64,000 nucleotides of DNA from Andreprevotia chitinilytica DSM 18519 (GCF_000711875.1 NZ_JONM01000001.1:413934-477933), one strand, 5' to 3'. Positions 9,749-18,553 are shown, numbered from the stretch's first letter. The notes: generated from the letters alone by a model not told the origin. Translations and numbers: made by a program.

Positions 9749-9793
9749 TTGACATTCGTCTGCATGTTTGTGCATGATTTGTCATGTTTGTGC
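9749..9793 (+). promoter_or_regulatory. Promoter and direct-repeat operator of the DeoR-family gene
   Basis: TTGACA at 9749-9754 is a consensus -35; CATGAT at 9773-9778 is a moderate -10 at 18-bp spacing. Two exact copies of CATGTTTGTGC (9763-9773 and 9783-9793) are spaced 20 bp apart, two helical turns. They flank and overlap the -10, and a third degenerate copy follows near 9794. The arrangement suits autorepression by the DeoR protein encoded immediately downstream. Confidence 0.6.
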
Positions 9794-9823
9794 GATGTTG
9801 TGCGTGTTTTGGAGAAGGTGTCG

Positions 9824-10621
9824 ATGAGTCTGGAACGCAAGGAGCGGTTCACCGCGAATACGGCTTTCCCCGCCGATCGCCAGCAGCTGATCCGGGAACG
9901 GCTGGTGCGCGATGGTCGCGTGCTGGCGGCAGAGCTGGCGGCTGAATTCGGTATTTCAGAGGACTCCATCCGCCGCGATCTGCGCGAGCTGGCCGCCGCA
10001 GGCGTGTGTCAGCGCGTCTACGGCGGGGCGATTGCCCAGGCTGCAGCCAACCGGCCGATCCTAGAGCGCAGCCGCGAGAACATCGGCCGCAAGCAAAAGC
10101 TCGCGCTCGCTGCGGTGCGCCTCGTGCAAGGCGGCCAATTGGTGTTCCTGGATGCCGGCACCACCAACGTCGAAATCGCCAAAGCCCTGCCGGAAGACAT
10201 CGGCCTGACGGTTGCAACCAACTCGCCCGCCGTCGCCGTCGCGCTCATGGATCGGGACGATATCGAAGTGGTGTTGATTGGCGGCCGGCTGGATCATCAG
10301 GTCGGCGGCATTCTGGGTGGGCAGGCTTTGGTGGACGTGCAGCGCATGCGGCCGGATCTGTGCTTTCTGGGTGTGTGTGCCATCGATATCGAGGCTGGCC
10401 TGGGCGCTGGCACCGCAGAAGACGCCGCGTTCAAGCGCCAGCTTGTTGCCAGCTGCGGCGCGATTGTCGCGGTGGCCACCAACGAGAAGCTGGGCACTGG
10501 CGCGCCGTTTGCGATTGCCGACATTCAGGACGTCGGGCACCTCGTGGTCGAAGCGGATGCCGATGCTAATCAACTGGCTCATCTGGCGCGCAGCGGGGTG
10601 GAGATTGTGCGAGCCAGCTGA
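9824..10621 (+). CDS. DeoR/GlpR-family transcriptional regulator
   Basis: 265 aa cytoplasmic repressor of sugar metabolism genes. A winged HTH lies at about residues 18-72 (RQQLIRERLVRDGRV, ISEDSIRRDLREL, RVYGGAI), followed by the DeoR sugar-phosphate sensor domain with the phosphosugar-binding stretch VFLDAGTTNVEIA and later ATNEKLGTGAPF. ATG at 9824 was chosen because GGAGAAGG lies just upstream and the family N-terminus begins there. It is co-oriented with and 71 bp upstream of an MFS transporter gene, which it probably regulates together with itself. The effector is unknown. Confidence 0.9.
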   Translation: MSLERKERFTANTAFPADRQQLIRERLVRDGRVLAAELAAEFGISEDSIRRDLRELAAAGVCQRVYGGAIAQAAANRPILERSRENIGRKQKLALAAVRLVQGGQLVFLDAGTTNVEIAKALPEDIGLTVATNSPAVAVALMDRDDIEVVLIGGRLDHQVGGILGGQALVDVQRMRPDLCFLGVCAIDIEAGLGAGTAEDAAFKRQLVASCGAIVAVATNEKLGTGAPFAIADIQDVGHLVVEADADANQLAHLARSGVEIVRAS

Positions 10622-10692
10622 TTTGTCCCGCGAATCCTTCCAAACCACCCACTTCAAACGCCAACGCCTTGAGTCACCCGCATAGGTCAACG

Positions 10693-11916
10693 ATGTCAAA
10701 TCTCACGCTTCCCACCGCCGCCCGCTGGCAACCCGCTTGCCGTGCCACACGGCTTGTCTTCCTGATCATCGGCATCGCGACCGCCAGCTGGGCAGCGATG
10801 GTGCCGTACGCCAAAGCGCGACTGCATCTGGATGACGCGGTGCTGGGCAGCATCCTGCTGGCGCTGGGCATGGGTGCGATGCTGGCCATGCCGCTCGCCG
10901 GCGTGGTGCTGCGGCGTTTGGGTAGCGGCCAGGTGATCCGTTTTGCCGGCGTGCTCCTCGTACTGTCGGTGCCGTCCTTGGTGCTGGCCTCATCGGCGTT
11001 GACCTTGGGTGTTGCGCTATTCATGTTCGGTGGTCTCGTTGGCGTGATCGATGTCGCGATGAATCACCAAGCCGTGGAGGTGGAAGCCGAAGCCGGCCGA
11101 CCGTTGATGTCGTCCTTCCACGGTCTGTTTTCCTTGGGGGGCTTGGTCGGTGGCGTGGCGTTGGCGGGCTTGTTGTCGGCTGGGCTGCCGTTGCTGGTGT
11201 GTGCCGTTGGTGTGGGCGTGGTCGCGGCGATCATCGTACTGACGCAATACCGCTATCTGATGCCGCATCAGCCGCATCCAGCGCAGAAGGCAGCAAGCAG
11301 TCAACGCCGGCTTGGCCTGCCACATGGCATGGTGCTGATCCTGGGCATGCTGTGTTTCTGCGCGTTTCTGACCGAGGGCGCGATTCTGGATTGGGGCGCG
11401 GTGTTCCTGCATTTTGAACGCGGTGTAGACGCGGCCCGCGCCGGTTTCGGTTACGCCGCCTTCTCGGTAGCGATGACCACCGGCCGCCTGACCGGAGACC
11501 GCGTGACCCATGCGCTCGGCCCGGTGCGGGTGGTGTTGTTTGGCGGGCTCGTGGCGGCGTCGGGCATGGTGATGATTGTGGTCGCACCTTGGACGTTGCT
11601 GAGTCTGGTCGGCTTCGTGCTGGTCGGCCTGGGTGCGTCGAACGTGGTGCCGGTGCTGTTCAGCGCTGCCAGCCGCATTCCGGGCGTGGCGGCGAGCACT
11701 GCCTTGCCGACCGTGACCATGCTTGGTTACACCGGCATGCTCGCTGGCCCGGCGCTGATCGGCTATCTGGCACGGGCGACATCGTTGCCGCTGGCGTTTG
11801 GCGGCGTGGCGGTGTTGATGCTGATCGTGGCGGTGAATGCGGGGCGGGTGCGGCAGCGGGCAGTTGAGAGTGGCGCGGTTCAGGTTTTAGCCTCCCCCTT
11901 TTTGAAGGGGGACTGA
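10693..11916 (+). CDS. MFS transporter, YbjJ-like
   Basis: Inner-membrane major facilitator protein of 408 aa with about 12 hydrophobic segments. It resembles the E. coli YbjJ / fucose permease-like branch: the first helix lies in a GIATASWAAMVPYAK context, and later motifs include DVAMNHQAVEVE, GRPLMSSFHGLFSLGG and EGAILDWGAVFL. The substrate is unknown; pairing with the upstream DeoR regulator suggests a sugar or related metabolite. Start ATG 10693 is preferred to the TTG at 10669. Odd feature: the last residues (ASPFLKGD) are read from the left end of a dispersed palindromic repeat, so the gene's stop codon is supplied by that element. Confidence 0.87.
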   Translation: MSNLTLPTAARWQPACRATRLVFLIIGIATASWAAMVPYAKARLHLDDAVLGSILLALGMGAMLAMPLAGVVLRRLGSGQVIRFAGVLLVLSVPSLVLASSALTLGVALFMFGGLVGVIDVAMNHQAVEVEAEAGRPLMSSFHGLFSLGGLVGGVALAGLLSAGLPLLVCAVGVGVVAAIIVLTQYRYLMPHQPHPAQKAASSQRRLGLPHGMVLILGMLCFCAFLTEGAILDWGAVFLHFERGVDAARAGFGYAAFSVAMTTGRLTGDRVTHALGPVRVVLFGGLVAASGMVMIVVAPWTLLSLVGFVLVGLGASNVVPVLFSAASRIPGVAASTALPTVTMLGYTGMLAGPALIGYLARATSLPLAFGGVAVLMLIVAVNAGRVRQRAVESGAVQVLASPFLKGD

Positions 11917-11992
11917 GGGGGATTTCGGCTTCGGTGGAACATTTGATGCTGCGTCGAAATCCCCCCTAACCCCCCTTCGCGGAAGGGGGGAA
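11891..11992. repeat. Dispersed palindromic element, copy A
   Basis: Left arm: CCCCCTTTTTGAAGGGGG, then GAGGGGGATTTCG. Right arm: CGAAATCCCCCC, then CCCCCCTTCGCGGAAGGGGG. The arms are imperfect inverted repeats of about 34 bp around a core of about 27 bp, and each arm has its own terminal hairpin. The same layout recurs at 14921-15019, 37620-37798 and 43871-43967. This copy contains the last codons and stop of the MFS gene. Confidence 0.85.
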
Positions 11993-12021
11993 TGGCCGCA
12001 CGGCTTTTATCGCTACAAGAG

Positions 12022-12948
12022 TCACATATTGCACAGCGAAGGTAGCGCCGGTGTCGCCGCTGGCACCGTATCCACAAACCCGGTCTTGCTCTCCCGCAAG
12101 GCCGCAATCCGCGCATCCACTTCCTGTGGTGAAAGCACGGTCTTGGCCGCGTGGTAGACCCAATCCACGTCCTCTTCCCAGCGGCGTTGCGGTTGGCCTT
12201 GCATGATCCCGTCAGCGATGAACCACAGGTTGAAGTTGATCGACATCGGCACGCGCGGATAGCTGCGTTTGCCGTGGCGGCCGGTTTCCTTGCCATCGAG
12301 GAAATAGACCGTCTCATCATTCGCCACTTGCACCACCAAGGTATGCCAGCCCGCCTGTGAGCCGCTTTCCATGTGATGTTCGTTGCGCGCAATGAAGGTG
12401 GGCTCGATCTGCGCGGTCTCCCAGCTGGTCTTGAACAGCGTCGACCCGGCCACGCCCCAGCCGCCGGCCGGCAGGTATTCAAAGTCGATTTCGCTGTAAT
12501 CCGGGTCCATCGATTTGAGCAGCGGGCTGATGGTGTAGAAGGTTTCCACGACCTTATCGCCCGCTGGCCCGCTGACAGGGGCATCGGTAAAGCGCACGCG
12601 CGCTGCATACGTGCCGGCAAGATATTTGCGGGCGTGACACAGCTGCGCCTGTTTGGTGGTGTTGCCATCCGTTTCCGCATTCATCCGCAGCAGGCGGTTG
12701 CCGGGCTGGGCCGGATCGTCGACAAACGTGATGCGCTCCTTGCCCCAAGTGCCGCCAGATGGGCCGGGCCAGCCGGCTTCGGTGCGGACAATCCAGCCGT
12801 GGGCGGCGAGGTCATCGGGCTTGGCGTAGCTGAAGTCATCGAACAGTTCGGCCTTGGGTGCCGCCGCTGCAGACGCGGGGGACGGAGTTTTCTGGCAGGC
12901 CGCCAGGGTCAGGCAGAGCGGGGCAAGGGCGAGGGCAAGTCGGCGCAT
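12022..12948 (-). CDS. GH16-like secreted lipoprotein
   Basis: 308 aa lipoprotein with a lipobox LTLAAC (Cys18), so probably anchored in the outer membrane or periplasm. The body looks like a concanavalin-type glycoside hydrolase family 16 fold. SEIDFEY at 152-158 matches the ExDxE catalytic signature (Glu153 nucleophile, Asp155, Glu157 acid/base), and the region W(H)TLVVQV...VYFLDGKETG is typical of the strands that follow. The likely substrate is a beta-glucan or galactan, but the sequence alone does not say which. It lies 55 bp downstream of, and co-oriented with, an AraC-type regulator gene that may control it. The short Pro/Ala-rich segment after the lipobox is a linker. Confidence 0.78.
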   Translation of the reverse strand: MRRLALALAPLCLTLAACQKTPSPASAAAAPKAELFDDFSYAKPDDLAAHGWIVRTEAGWPGPSGGTWGKERITFVDDPAQPGNRLLRMNAETDGNTTKQAQLCHARKYLAGTYAARVRFTDAPVSGPAGDKVVETFYTISPLLKSMDPDYSEIDFEYLPAGGWGVAGSTLFKTSWETAQIEPTFIARNEHHMESGSQAGWHTLVVQVANDETVYFLDGKETGRHGKRSYPRVPMSINFNLWFIADGIMQGQPQRRWEEDVDWVYHAAKTVLSPQEVDARIAALRESKTGFVDTVPAATPALPSLCNM

Positions 12949-13003
12949 GGCGAGTCCGTTGGTGATTGGGGGCATGTGATTGATGGCTATCGCTCAACCG
13001 ATG

Positions 13004-13918
13004 TTACGAGTTCAGCATCCAGCACTGCGCCGTGCGGTAGGTTTTGGGTGTCATGCCGGTGGTGGCGCGGAAGGTTCGGGTGAAGTTGCTCTGGTTCTCA
13101 TAGCCCACGCGGCCCATCACTTCGGTGATCGGCAGCAAGGTATCGCGCAGCAGCGCGGCGGCCATCTGGATGCGCAGGGCGATCACGTACTCGCGCACGC
13201 TGCTGCCGGTGCGGCGACGGAAGTGGTCATTGAGCGTGGTGCGGTTCGAGCCGCACAGCCGCGCCAGCTCATCGACGGTAAAGAGCGTGTTGTAGCGCTC
13301 GTGCACGATCAGCAGCGCTTGGTCGAGCCGGTTGTCGCTGGCAGCGTTGAGGGTGATCTGGGCGGGCTCATCGGCCAGCACGCGCAAGTGGAACAGCAAC
13401 TCGATCAGCCAGGAGCGGGTGCGGCACGGCCAATTGCCATCGCGTTGGGTTTCGCCCTCCGCTTGCACACGGGTGAATGCGGTTTCGATCTGCGCCGCCA
13501 CGGACGGGGAGAGCGACATGGGGTGGCCCATGCGCGCTGGATCGAGGAAGGGCTCCAGCAGATAGGCATCGTGCATGGTGGTGCCTTCGTACCGGGTGAC
13601 GCGGATGGCATCCGGCGTGAAGCTGGCGTTGATGATGCCGGGGTGGAAGCAGGCGCTGCGCAGTTGCAGCTTGTTGCCGCGCAGGATGGTCGGCCGGGTG
13701 GCTTCGTCCAGCAACAGCGCGGCGGGCGCAGTGATCAGCATCGGTTTGCCGTTGACCTGCAATACGCCGGAGCCACGCTGCACATACACGATGACGTAAC
13801 GTGGTTCGCCTGGATCGATCGGGGTCAGTCCGTCGCCGGTATGCACGGCGATGGGTAGGGCGTAGCCGGGGTAATAAGCGCGACCGATGTAGGACAGCGG
13901 GGCTGCGATGCGATCCAT
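13004..13918 (-). CDS. AraC-family transcriptional regulator
   Basis: 304 aa cytoplasmic regulator. The N-terminal cupin-like ligand domain occupies about 1-180. A C-terminal double helix-turn-helix lies at about 205-300, with FTVDELARLCGSNRTTLND and the second helix pair ITEVMGRVGYENQSNFTRTF ending in GMTPKTYR. ATG at 13918 was chosen because AAAGGAGCC precedes it at ideal distance; two earlier in-frame starts lack this. It precedes the GH16-like lipoprotein gene on the same strand, suggesting control of glycan use. The ligand is unknown. Confidence 0.88.
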   Translation of the reverse strand: MDRIAAPLSYIGRAYYPGYALPIAVHTGDGLTPIDPGEPRYVIVYVQRGSGVLQVNGKPMLITAPAALLLDEATRPTILRGNKLQLRSACFHPGIINASFTPDAIRVTRYEGTTMHDAYLLEPFLDPARMGHPMSLSPSVAAQIETAFTRVQAEGETQRDGNWPCRTRSWLIELLFHLRVLADEPAQITLNAASDNRLDQALLIVHERYNTLFTVDELARLCGSNRTTLNDHFRRRTGSSVREYVIALRIQMAAALLRDTLLPITEVMGRVGYENQSNFTRTFRATTGMTPKTYRTAQCWMLNS

Positions 13919-14099
13919 GCCTGGGCTCCTTTCGTTATTCTTCATTGGGGAGGACGGGCGCTTGTCTGCCGCCACGCACCCCCATCACTTGCCATTCCGC
14001 ACAAAACAATTGCAACCGGGCAAAGCCGCCGCCCGATCACCGCTTTAGCCTCCGTCTTCGTGAGCCGACGCTTGTGTCGGCGCTTCCTCGGAGCCTGTC

Positions 14100-14888
14100 A
14101 TGCCTAAGCAATTCACCCGCAAATCAATCCATCCACCGATCCATTCGCTGCACGCTGTGCTAGCGGCGTTCATGCTTTGTTCGGCTGCAGCGGTGCCGGC
14201 CAAAACCGCCAAACCCAAGCCGACACCAGTCGCAGAAGCTGCACCGACGCCTGCGCCGCAACCCGCGCCGAAGGGTGACAAGGTGTCGTTCACCAGCGAG
14301 GACGGCATTGCGCTATCTGGTGTGCTCTATGGCAAGGGCAGCAGCGTCGTTGTCTTGTCGCACCAGTACAACCACGATCAGGACAGCTGGCAGCCGCTGG
14401 TATCGCGCTTGCTTGCCAAGGGCTACGCCGTACTCACCTACAACTTCCGCGGCTATCCGCCATCCGCCGGCAAACTGGAAATCGGCCTGATCGGCCGCGA
14501 TCTCGATGCCGCCGCGGCCTATGCCAGAAGTCATGGCGCAACCCATCTCGCGCTGGTCGGTGCAAGCATGGGCGGCATTGCCACCGTGCCAGCGGCGCTG
14601 GCTGCCAAGCCGGATGCCTACGTGGTGATCTCATCCCCGCGCGAATTCGGCAGCCTCACCGCGCCGGACGAAGCGCTCAAGGCATCCAAGGCCGCCAAAC
14701 TGTTCATCAACAGCAAATACGACAAATACGTGGCCGATACCCAACACATGCAAGACGTTGCCGCCGAGCCCAAGGCCATCAACGTGTATTCCACCGGTTT
14801 GCACGGTGTCGACCTGTTCGACGGGCCGGAAGGTGATGCGGTGCAGACACGCATCGTCGATTTCATTGCGGCGAATTTGCCAGGTTGA
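14100..14888 (+). CDS. Secreted alpha/beta hydrolase
   Basis: 262 aa. The N-terminal hydrophobic segment (about 15-34) reads as a signal peptide. A Pro/Ala/Lys-rich linker (about 36-58) and an alpha/beta-hydrolase domain follow. The nucleophile elbow is GASMGG with Ser156. Asp208 (NSKYDKY) and His235 (TGLHGVD) complete a plausible triad. A dienelactone hydrolase-like esterase/acyl hydrolase activity is possible; the substrate is unknown. GGAG sits shortly upstream of the ATG, as does a small hairpin CCGAC/GTCGG at about 14064-14079. It is monocistronic, and the repeat copy B lies downstream. Confidence 0.83.
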   Translation: MPKQFTRKSIHPPIHSLHAVLAAFMLCSAAAVPAKTAKPKPTPVAEAAPTPAPQPAPKGDKVSFTSEDGIALSGVLYGKGSSVVVLSHQYNHDQDSWQPLVSRLLAKGYAVLTYNFRGYPPSAGKLEIGLIGRDLDAAAAYARSHGATHLALVGASMGGIATVPAALAAKPDAYVVISSPREFGSLTAPDEALKASKAAKLFINSKYDKYVADTQHMQDVAAEPKAINVYSTGLHGVDLFDGPEGDAVQTRIVDFIAANLPG

Positions 14889-14920
14889 TGATGGATCGGG
14901 GGCGCAGCCCTGATTTTCAC

Positions 14921-15019
14921 TTCCCCCTTTTTAAAGGGGGATGGAGGGGGATTTCGGCGTCGGTGAAAATTTGATGCGGTGTCGAAATCCCCCCTGGCCC
15001 CCCTTCAAAAAGGGGGGGA
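14921..15019. repeat. Dispersed palindromic element, copy B
   Basis: Left arm CCCCCTTTTTAAAGGGGG plus GGAGGGGGATTTCG, right arm CGAAATCCCCCC plus CCCCCCTTCAAAAAGGGGGG. Core GCGTCGGTGAAAATTTGATG resembles that of copy A. It lies between the convergent alpha/beta hydrolase and GFA genes, where it can act as a bidirectional terminator-like structure. Confidence 0.85.
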
Positions 15020-15048
15020 CAACATCGGTTACGGCCGCTTGGCAATAC

Positions 15049-15453
15049 TCAAAGATGCCGAATCTCATCCGGCGTACAACGCCAGTTGTTATTGCGTCCG
15101 TCCGCATAGTGGATCGGTGCCTCGACCAGCTCCTTCAGATCGACATCATCCAGACAGGCCAGATTGACCGACACATACGCACCGCCAATTTGTTCGATGT
15201 AGCCACGCCCGAACGGCCGCAGGCCGCAGTGTTTGCAAAACATGTAGTGGGCGCTGAAGGTGCCGAACTGGTATTCGGTCAACTCCGATTCGCCGGCGAG
15301 CAGGCGGAAGGCTTCCGGTTTGATGATCACGCTCCAGTTGCGCGATTTGGCGCACATTGAGCAATTGCATTTGCCGGTACCGGCGCTGAGATCGATATCT
15401 GCTTCAAAGCGAACCTCGCCGCAGTGGCAACTTCCCTTGTAGGTCTTTTGCAT
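15049..15453 (-). CDS. GFA-family (CENP-V-like) zinc-binding protein
   Basis: 134 aa cytoplasmic protein of the GFA / Mss4-like fold family. Zinc ligands are arranged as expected: CHC at 9-11, CNC..C at 29, 31 and 34, and a C..C pair at 73 and 76 (MFCKHCG). The family is named for glutathione-dependent formaldehyde activation, but the biochemical role of most members is uncertain. ATG at 15453 was chosen because the GSCHCG motif then falls at the usual distance from the N-terminus. No operon partner. Confidence 0.88.
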   Translation of the reverse strand: MQKTYKGSCHCGEVRFEADIDLSAGTGKCNCSMCAKSRNWSVIIKPEAFRLLAGESELTEYQFGTFSAHYMFCKHCGLRPFGRGYIEQIGGAYVSVNLACLDDVDLKELVEAPIHYADGRNNNWRCTPDEIRHL

Positions 15454-15568
15454 CGGTGAATCTCCAATCAATGTCATCCATGAATTGAGGTATCCGTACC
15501 GCTAACCGATCGATGTACGGCCGAGATGGGGCGCGATGGCCCACCCGACGAAGTGTAGGCCCCTGCAA

Positions 15569-16417
15569 TCAGCCCGGCCGGGGTTGCTTGGGCAGCCCCA
15601 GCATCTGATCCACCGTCACGAATTCATAGCCGCCAGCCTTGAGCCACGGAATCAGCTTGTCGACCGCTTCAACCGTCTTGTAACGCTTGCCACCGCCGTC
15701 GTGCATCAGAATGATGGCCTCTTCGTGCGTGGCTTCTTGCGTGGCGCGTTCGATGTTGTGCGCGCCGAACAGCATGCGGTTGCGATACCAATCCTGCGTA
15801 TCCAGCGACCACTGAATGACCTTGAGGCCGCGCCGGTCGAGGTCTTCGATTTCGCTGTCGCTGATCTCGCCATAGGGCGGACGCATGATCTTGGGTTCGA
15901 AGCCGACGATGCGCTTGAAGATGCCCTGTGTCTTGCCGATCTCTTCGTCCCAGAAATACGTCGGATCAAGCTCGGACAAGTGCGGGTGCGTATAGGTGTG
16001 GTTGCCCAGCATGTGGCCTTCGCGCCAGGCGCGCTGTACCGCCCACGGCCGCAAGTCCATCTGCGTGCCCATCATGAAAAAGGTGGCTTTTACGCCGTGT
16101 TTCTTCAGCACATCCAGCAGCGAGCTGGTGTATTCGCTCGGGCCATCGTCAAAGGTCAGCGCCACCCAGCGCCGATGCTTGGGGCCTTCGAGGAAAACGG
16201 TATGTGGATACTTCGTGCCCTGGCGTTCCATATCCGCCAGCGGGGTCTGTCCCCAATAATTGCGGAACGGTGTGCGGACTTTGGGCGGGCCTTTGGGCGC
16301 ATCAGCAGCCACGGCACTTGGGCCGGGTGGCGCAGGCGGCAGCCATTCCCAAGCCCACCAGACGGCCAGCATCACCGCCACAACAGCGGCCAGGCCATAC
16401 GCGATCTTGCGTCGCAT
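15569..16417 (-). CDS. Membrane-anchored polysaccharide deacetylase (NodB domain)
   Basis: About 282 aa with one N-terminal membrane anchor followed by a Pro/Ala-rich linker and a NodB (carbohydrate esterase 4) domain facing the periplasm. All motifs are present; numbering is from the upstream ATG at 16423. TFDDGP holds the catalytic and metal Asp pair (Asp92/93), HTYTHPHL the metal His pair (His142/146), RPPYG lies at 181-185, WSLDTQDW follows, and LMHDGG carries the second catalytic His241. It probably removes acetyl groups from peptidoglycan or an N-acetylated polysaccharide. The start at 16417 has AGAGG six bases upstream; the ATG at 16423 is an alternative. Single gene. Confidence 0.9.
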   Translation of the reverse strand: MRRKIAYGLAAVVAVMLAVWWAWEWLPPAPPGPSAVAADAPKGPPKVRTPFRNYWGQTPLADMERQGTKYPHTVFLEGPKHRRWVALTFDDGPSEYTSSLLDVLKKHGVKATFFMMGTQMDLRPWAVQRAWREGHMLGNHTYTHPHLSELDPTYFWDEEIGKTQGIFKRIVGFEPKIMRPPYGEISDSEIEDLDRRGLKVIQWSLDTQDWYRNRMLFGAHNIERATQEATHEEAIILMHDGGGKRYKTVEAVDKLIPWLKAGGYEFVTVDQMLGLPKQPRPG

Positions 16418-16650
16418 CAACATCCTCTAGTTCTACCTTCCAGTGCTAGGCATCAAGCATGCCAAACAAATAATCGGCTGACTTGTCCGATTTTGCGCAT
16501 TTTCCACAAGCGGCCGGCCAAGCCATTTGATACAGGGCTAACGCCACGCCGACTTGTCCATTCTTGCGCTTTTGCAGTCCACGCCTCGCAATCCCGCGAA
16601 ACACCGCTAAACATGCCATTAGAATGAATCGACTTGCCCGGAGATTTCAT

Positions 16651-17535
16651 ATGGCCAAACCCGGTGTCGGTCGTCATACCGGCTACCTGTTCATCGCCCC
16701 GTTCCTGATCCCGTTCGCGGTGTTCAGCCTGTGGCCATTGCTTTACAACATGTGGTTGTCGCTGCATGACTATTTCGTGACCGAGCATGTGGCGGTCTGG
16801 AATGGCTTTGCCAATTACGTGACGTTGGCCGAGTCGGATTCCTTTCCGTATGCGTTGAGGAATTCGCTGCTGTTCTTGCTGGTGGTGCCGGTGATTCAGG
16901 TGGTGGCATTGGGCTTGGCGCTGTTGGTGCAACGGCCGCTGGTGGGCATTGGCTTGTTTCGCGCCATCTATTACGTGCCGGTGGTGATCGCGATTTCGGT
17001 GGCGGGGGTGGTGTGGCGGCATGTCTTCGAATACGACGGGATGTTTAGCTGGCTGTTGATCACGCTGCATATCATCCCGGAAGGCGTCGACTGGATCGGG
17101 CTGGATAAGTTGTCGCTGTATGCCGCGATGTTGTTCTCGACCTGGAAAAACGTCGGCTATTACATGGTGCTGTATCTGGCCGGTTTGCAGACGGTGCCCA
17201 AGGCGCTGCTGGATGCGGCAGAGCTGGATGGCGCGGGAGCCTGGATGCGCTTCCGGCATGTGACCTTGCCGGCGCTGCAACCCATCGTGCTGCTGTGCAC
17301 GCTGCTGACGACCATCGGTGCGCTCAAGGCGTTTCAGGAAATCCTCGTGCTGACGCACCGCACGCAAAATACCGTGACGATGCTGATGTGGATGTACAGC
17401 GTGGCCTTTGGCGGTGGCAACGGCTTCGGGCTGGCGGCTGCGGTGGCGGTGCTGGTCATGGTGTTGTGTTTTGCGATTGCGGCGGTGCAGTTTCGCGTGT
17501 TCGGCGCGCGCGGCATTTGGGGGAAGGGGACATGA
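16651..17535 (+). CDS. Sugar ABC transporter permease (MalF/UgpA type)
   Basis: 294 aa inner-membrane permease with six predicted helices. The conserved cytoplasmic EAA loop appears as DAAELDGAGAWMRFRHVTLPAL, which docks the ATPase. It belongs to the CUT1 carbohydrate importer family (oligosaccharides, glycerol-3-phosphate). ATG at 16651 fits the family N-terminus and follows GGAG; earlier in-frame ATGs lack a signal. Its stop codon overlaps the start of the second permease (ATGA). No substrate-binding protein or ATPase gene is adjacent. Confidence 0.92.
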   Translation: MAKPGVGRHTGYLFIAPFLIPFAVFSLWPLLYNMWLSLHDYFVTEHVAVWNGFANYVTLAESDSFPYALRNSLLFLLVVPVIQVVALGLALLVQRPLVGIGLFRAIYYVPVVIAISVAGVVWRHVFEYDGMFSWLLITLHIIPEGVDWIGLDKLSLYAAMLFSTWKNVGYYMVLYLAGLQTVPKALLDAAELDGAGAWMRFRHVTLPALQPIVLLCTLLTTIGALKAFQEILVLTHRTQNTVTMLMWMYSVAFGGGNGFGLAAAVAVLVMVLCFAIAAVQFRVFGARGIWGKGT

Positions 17536-18422
17536 GGCGCGCTACCGTGCAGGAGATCATCGTGGACGGGGCGGCCGCCAAGGGGTTCTCCATCAACATC
17601 GTCAAGCGGATCGCCGCCATTGGTGCGCGCTACGCCGGGCTGATCGTTTTCGCGGCGTTGATGGGCTTTCCCTTTGTGTGGGTGCTGGCGGTCGGGATGT
17701 CGAAAGATCCCTCCGGTATCTGGGTGTTTCCGCGGGCTTTCTTGCCGCATGACCCGAGCGTGTATTGGTTTAAGCGGGTGATCGGTGTGATGCCGTTTTT
17801 TACCTATTTGCGCAATTCGGTGGCGATGTCCGGCATGACGGTGGCGGCCACGCTGATGTTGGCGATTCCGGCCGGTTTTGCTTTTGCGCAGCTGGAGTTT
17901 GTCGGGCGGAAATGGCTGTTCGGGCTGCTGATTGCCACGCTGATGGTGCCGTCTGAAGTCGGCATCGTGCCGAACTTCCTCACCTGTGCGCACTTGGGTT
18001 TGCTCGATACCTATGCTGGCGCGGTGCTGCCGAATATCGCCAGCGCGTTTGGCGTGTTCCTGATGAAGCAGCATTTCGAGCAGCTGCCGTCGGAGGTGCT
18101 CGATGCGGCGCGGGTCGATGGGGCGGGGGAGTGGCGTTTGTTGTGGCATATCGCCATCCCGATGTCGCTACCCGCCGTGGCGACGCTAACGATCTTTACG
18201 CTGGTGACGGCGTGGAACGATTACCTATGGCCGGCGGTGGTCATGAATACGCGCTTGAAGTTGCCGATCAGCGTGGGCGTGTTCAACGACCTGACCGGCC
18301 CGTTCGCGACGTCGACCAGTTTGATCATGGCGGCGCTGGTGCTGGCGATCGTGCCGGTGATGGTGTGTTTTGCGGCCACGCAGCGGTTCTTTTTGCGTGG
18401 GGTGGCGGATTCGCGGGCGTAG
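17532..18422 (+). CDS. Sugar ABC transporter permease (MalG/UgpE type)
   Basis: 296 aa partner of the preceding permease, with six hydrophobic segments and the EAA loop as DAARVDGAGEWRLLWHIAIPM. The start codon ATG at 17532 shares bases with the upstream stop, so translation is coupled. An N-terminal extension of about 25 residues precedes the first helix. It is followed by a palindromic repeat and a convergent gene, so the transport operon here contains only the two permeases. The binding protein and the MsmK/UgpC-type ATPase must be encoded elsewhere. Confidence 0.92.
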   Translation: MRRATVQEIIVDGAAAKGFSINIVKRIAAIGARYAGLIVFAALMGFPFVWVLAVGMSKDPSGIWVFPRAFLPHDPSVYWFKRVIGVMPFFTYLRNSVAMSGMTVAATLMLAIPAGFAFAQLEFVGRKWLFGLLIATLMVPSEVGIVPNFLTCAHLGLLDTYAGAVLPNIASAFGVFLMKQHFEQLPSEVLDAARVDGAGEWRLLWHIAIPMSLPAVATLTIFTLVTAWNDYLWPAVVMNTRLKLPISVGVFNDLTGPFATSTSLIMAALVLAIVPVMVCFAATQRFFLRGVADSRA

Positions 18423-18454
18423 TGTCGGGCTCGCCAACTCATCAATAGACGGGC

Positions 18455-18540
18455 GTTGTAGGTTGGTGTTGAGCGTAGCGAAGCCCAACACCCCTGGTGC
18501 GCGGTCAATGTTGGGCTTCATTTCATTCAACCAACCTACG
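18455..18540. repeat. Palindromic intergenic repeat (GTAGGTTGG family)
   Basis: GTAGGTTGGTGTTGA...AAGCCCAACA is mirrored by TGTTGGGCTT...CAACCAACCTAC. A sequence of the same type (GGTAGGTTGGGCTGTAAAGC and GCTTTGTAGCCCTAC) is at 40132-40199. It lies between convergent genes and probably terminates transcription from either side. Confidence 0.75.
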
Positions 18541-18553
18541 AAATACAGATGGT

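Larger units (their letters stand above)
9421..9823. other. 403-bp AT-rich divergent intergenic region
   Basis: Spacer between the HD-GYP-like gene (minus) and the DeoR regulator (plus), clearly more AT-rich than its surroundings. It holds a 14-bp palindrome at 9567-9580 and a promoter with direct repeats at 9749-9793, both listed separately. No convincing coding sequence. An upstream in-frame extension of the DeoR gene begins at 9662, but it is Cys/Phe-rich and unlike the family. Confidence 0.6.

Noticed and set aside
9662-9823. Longer N-terminus for the DeoR regulator
   Set aside because: The extra 54 residues are Cys/Phe-rich, overlap the promoter and operator repeats, and precede a good ribosome-binding site at the internal ATG.
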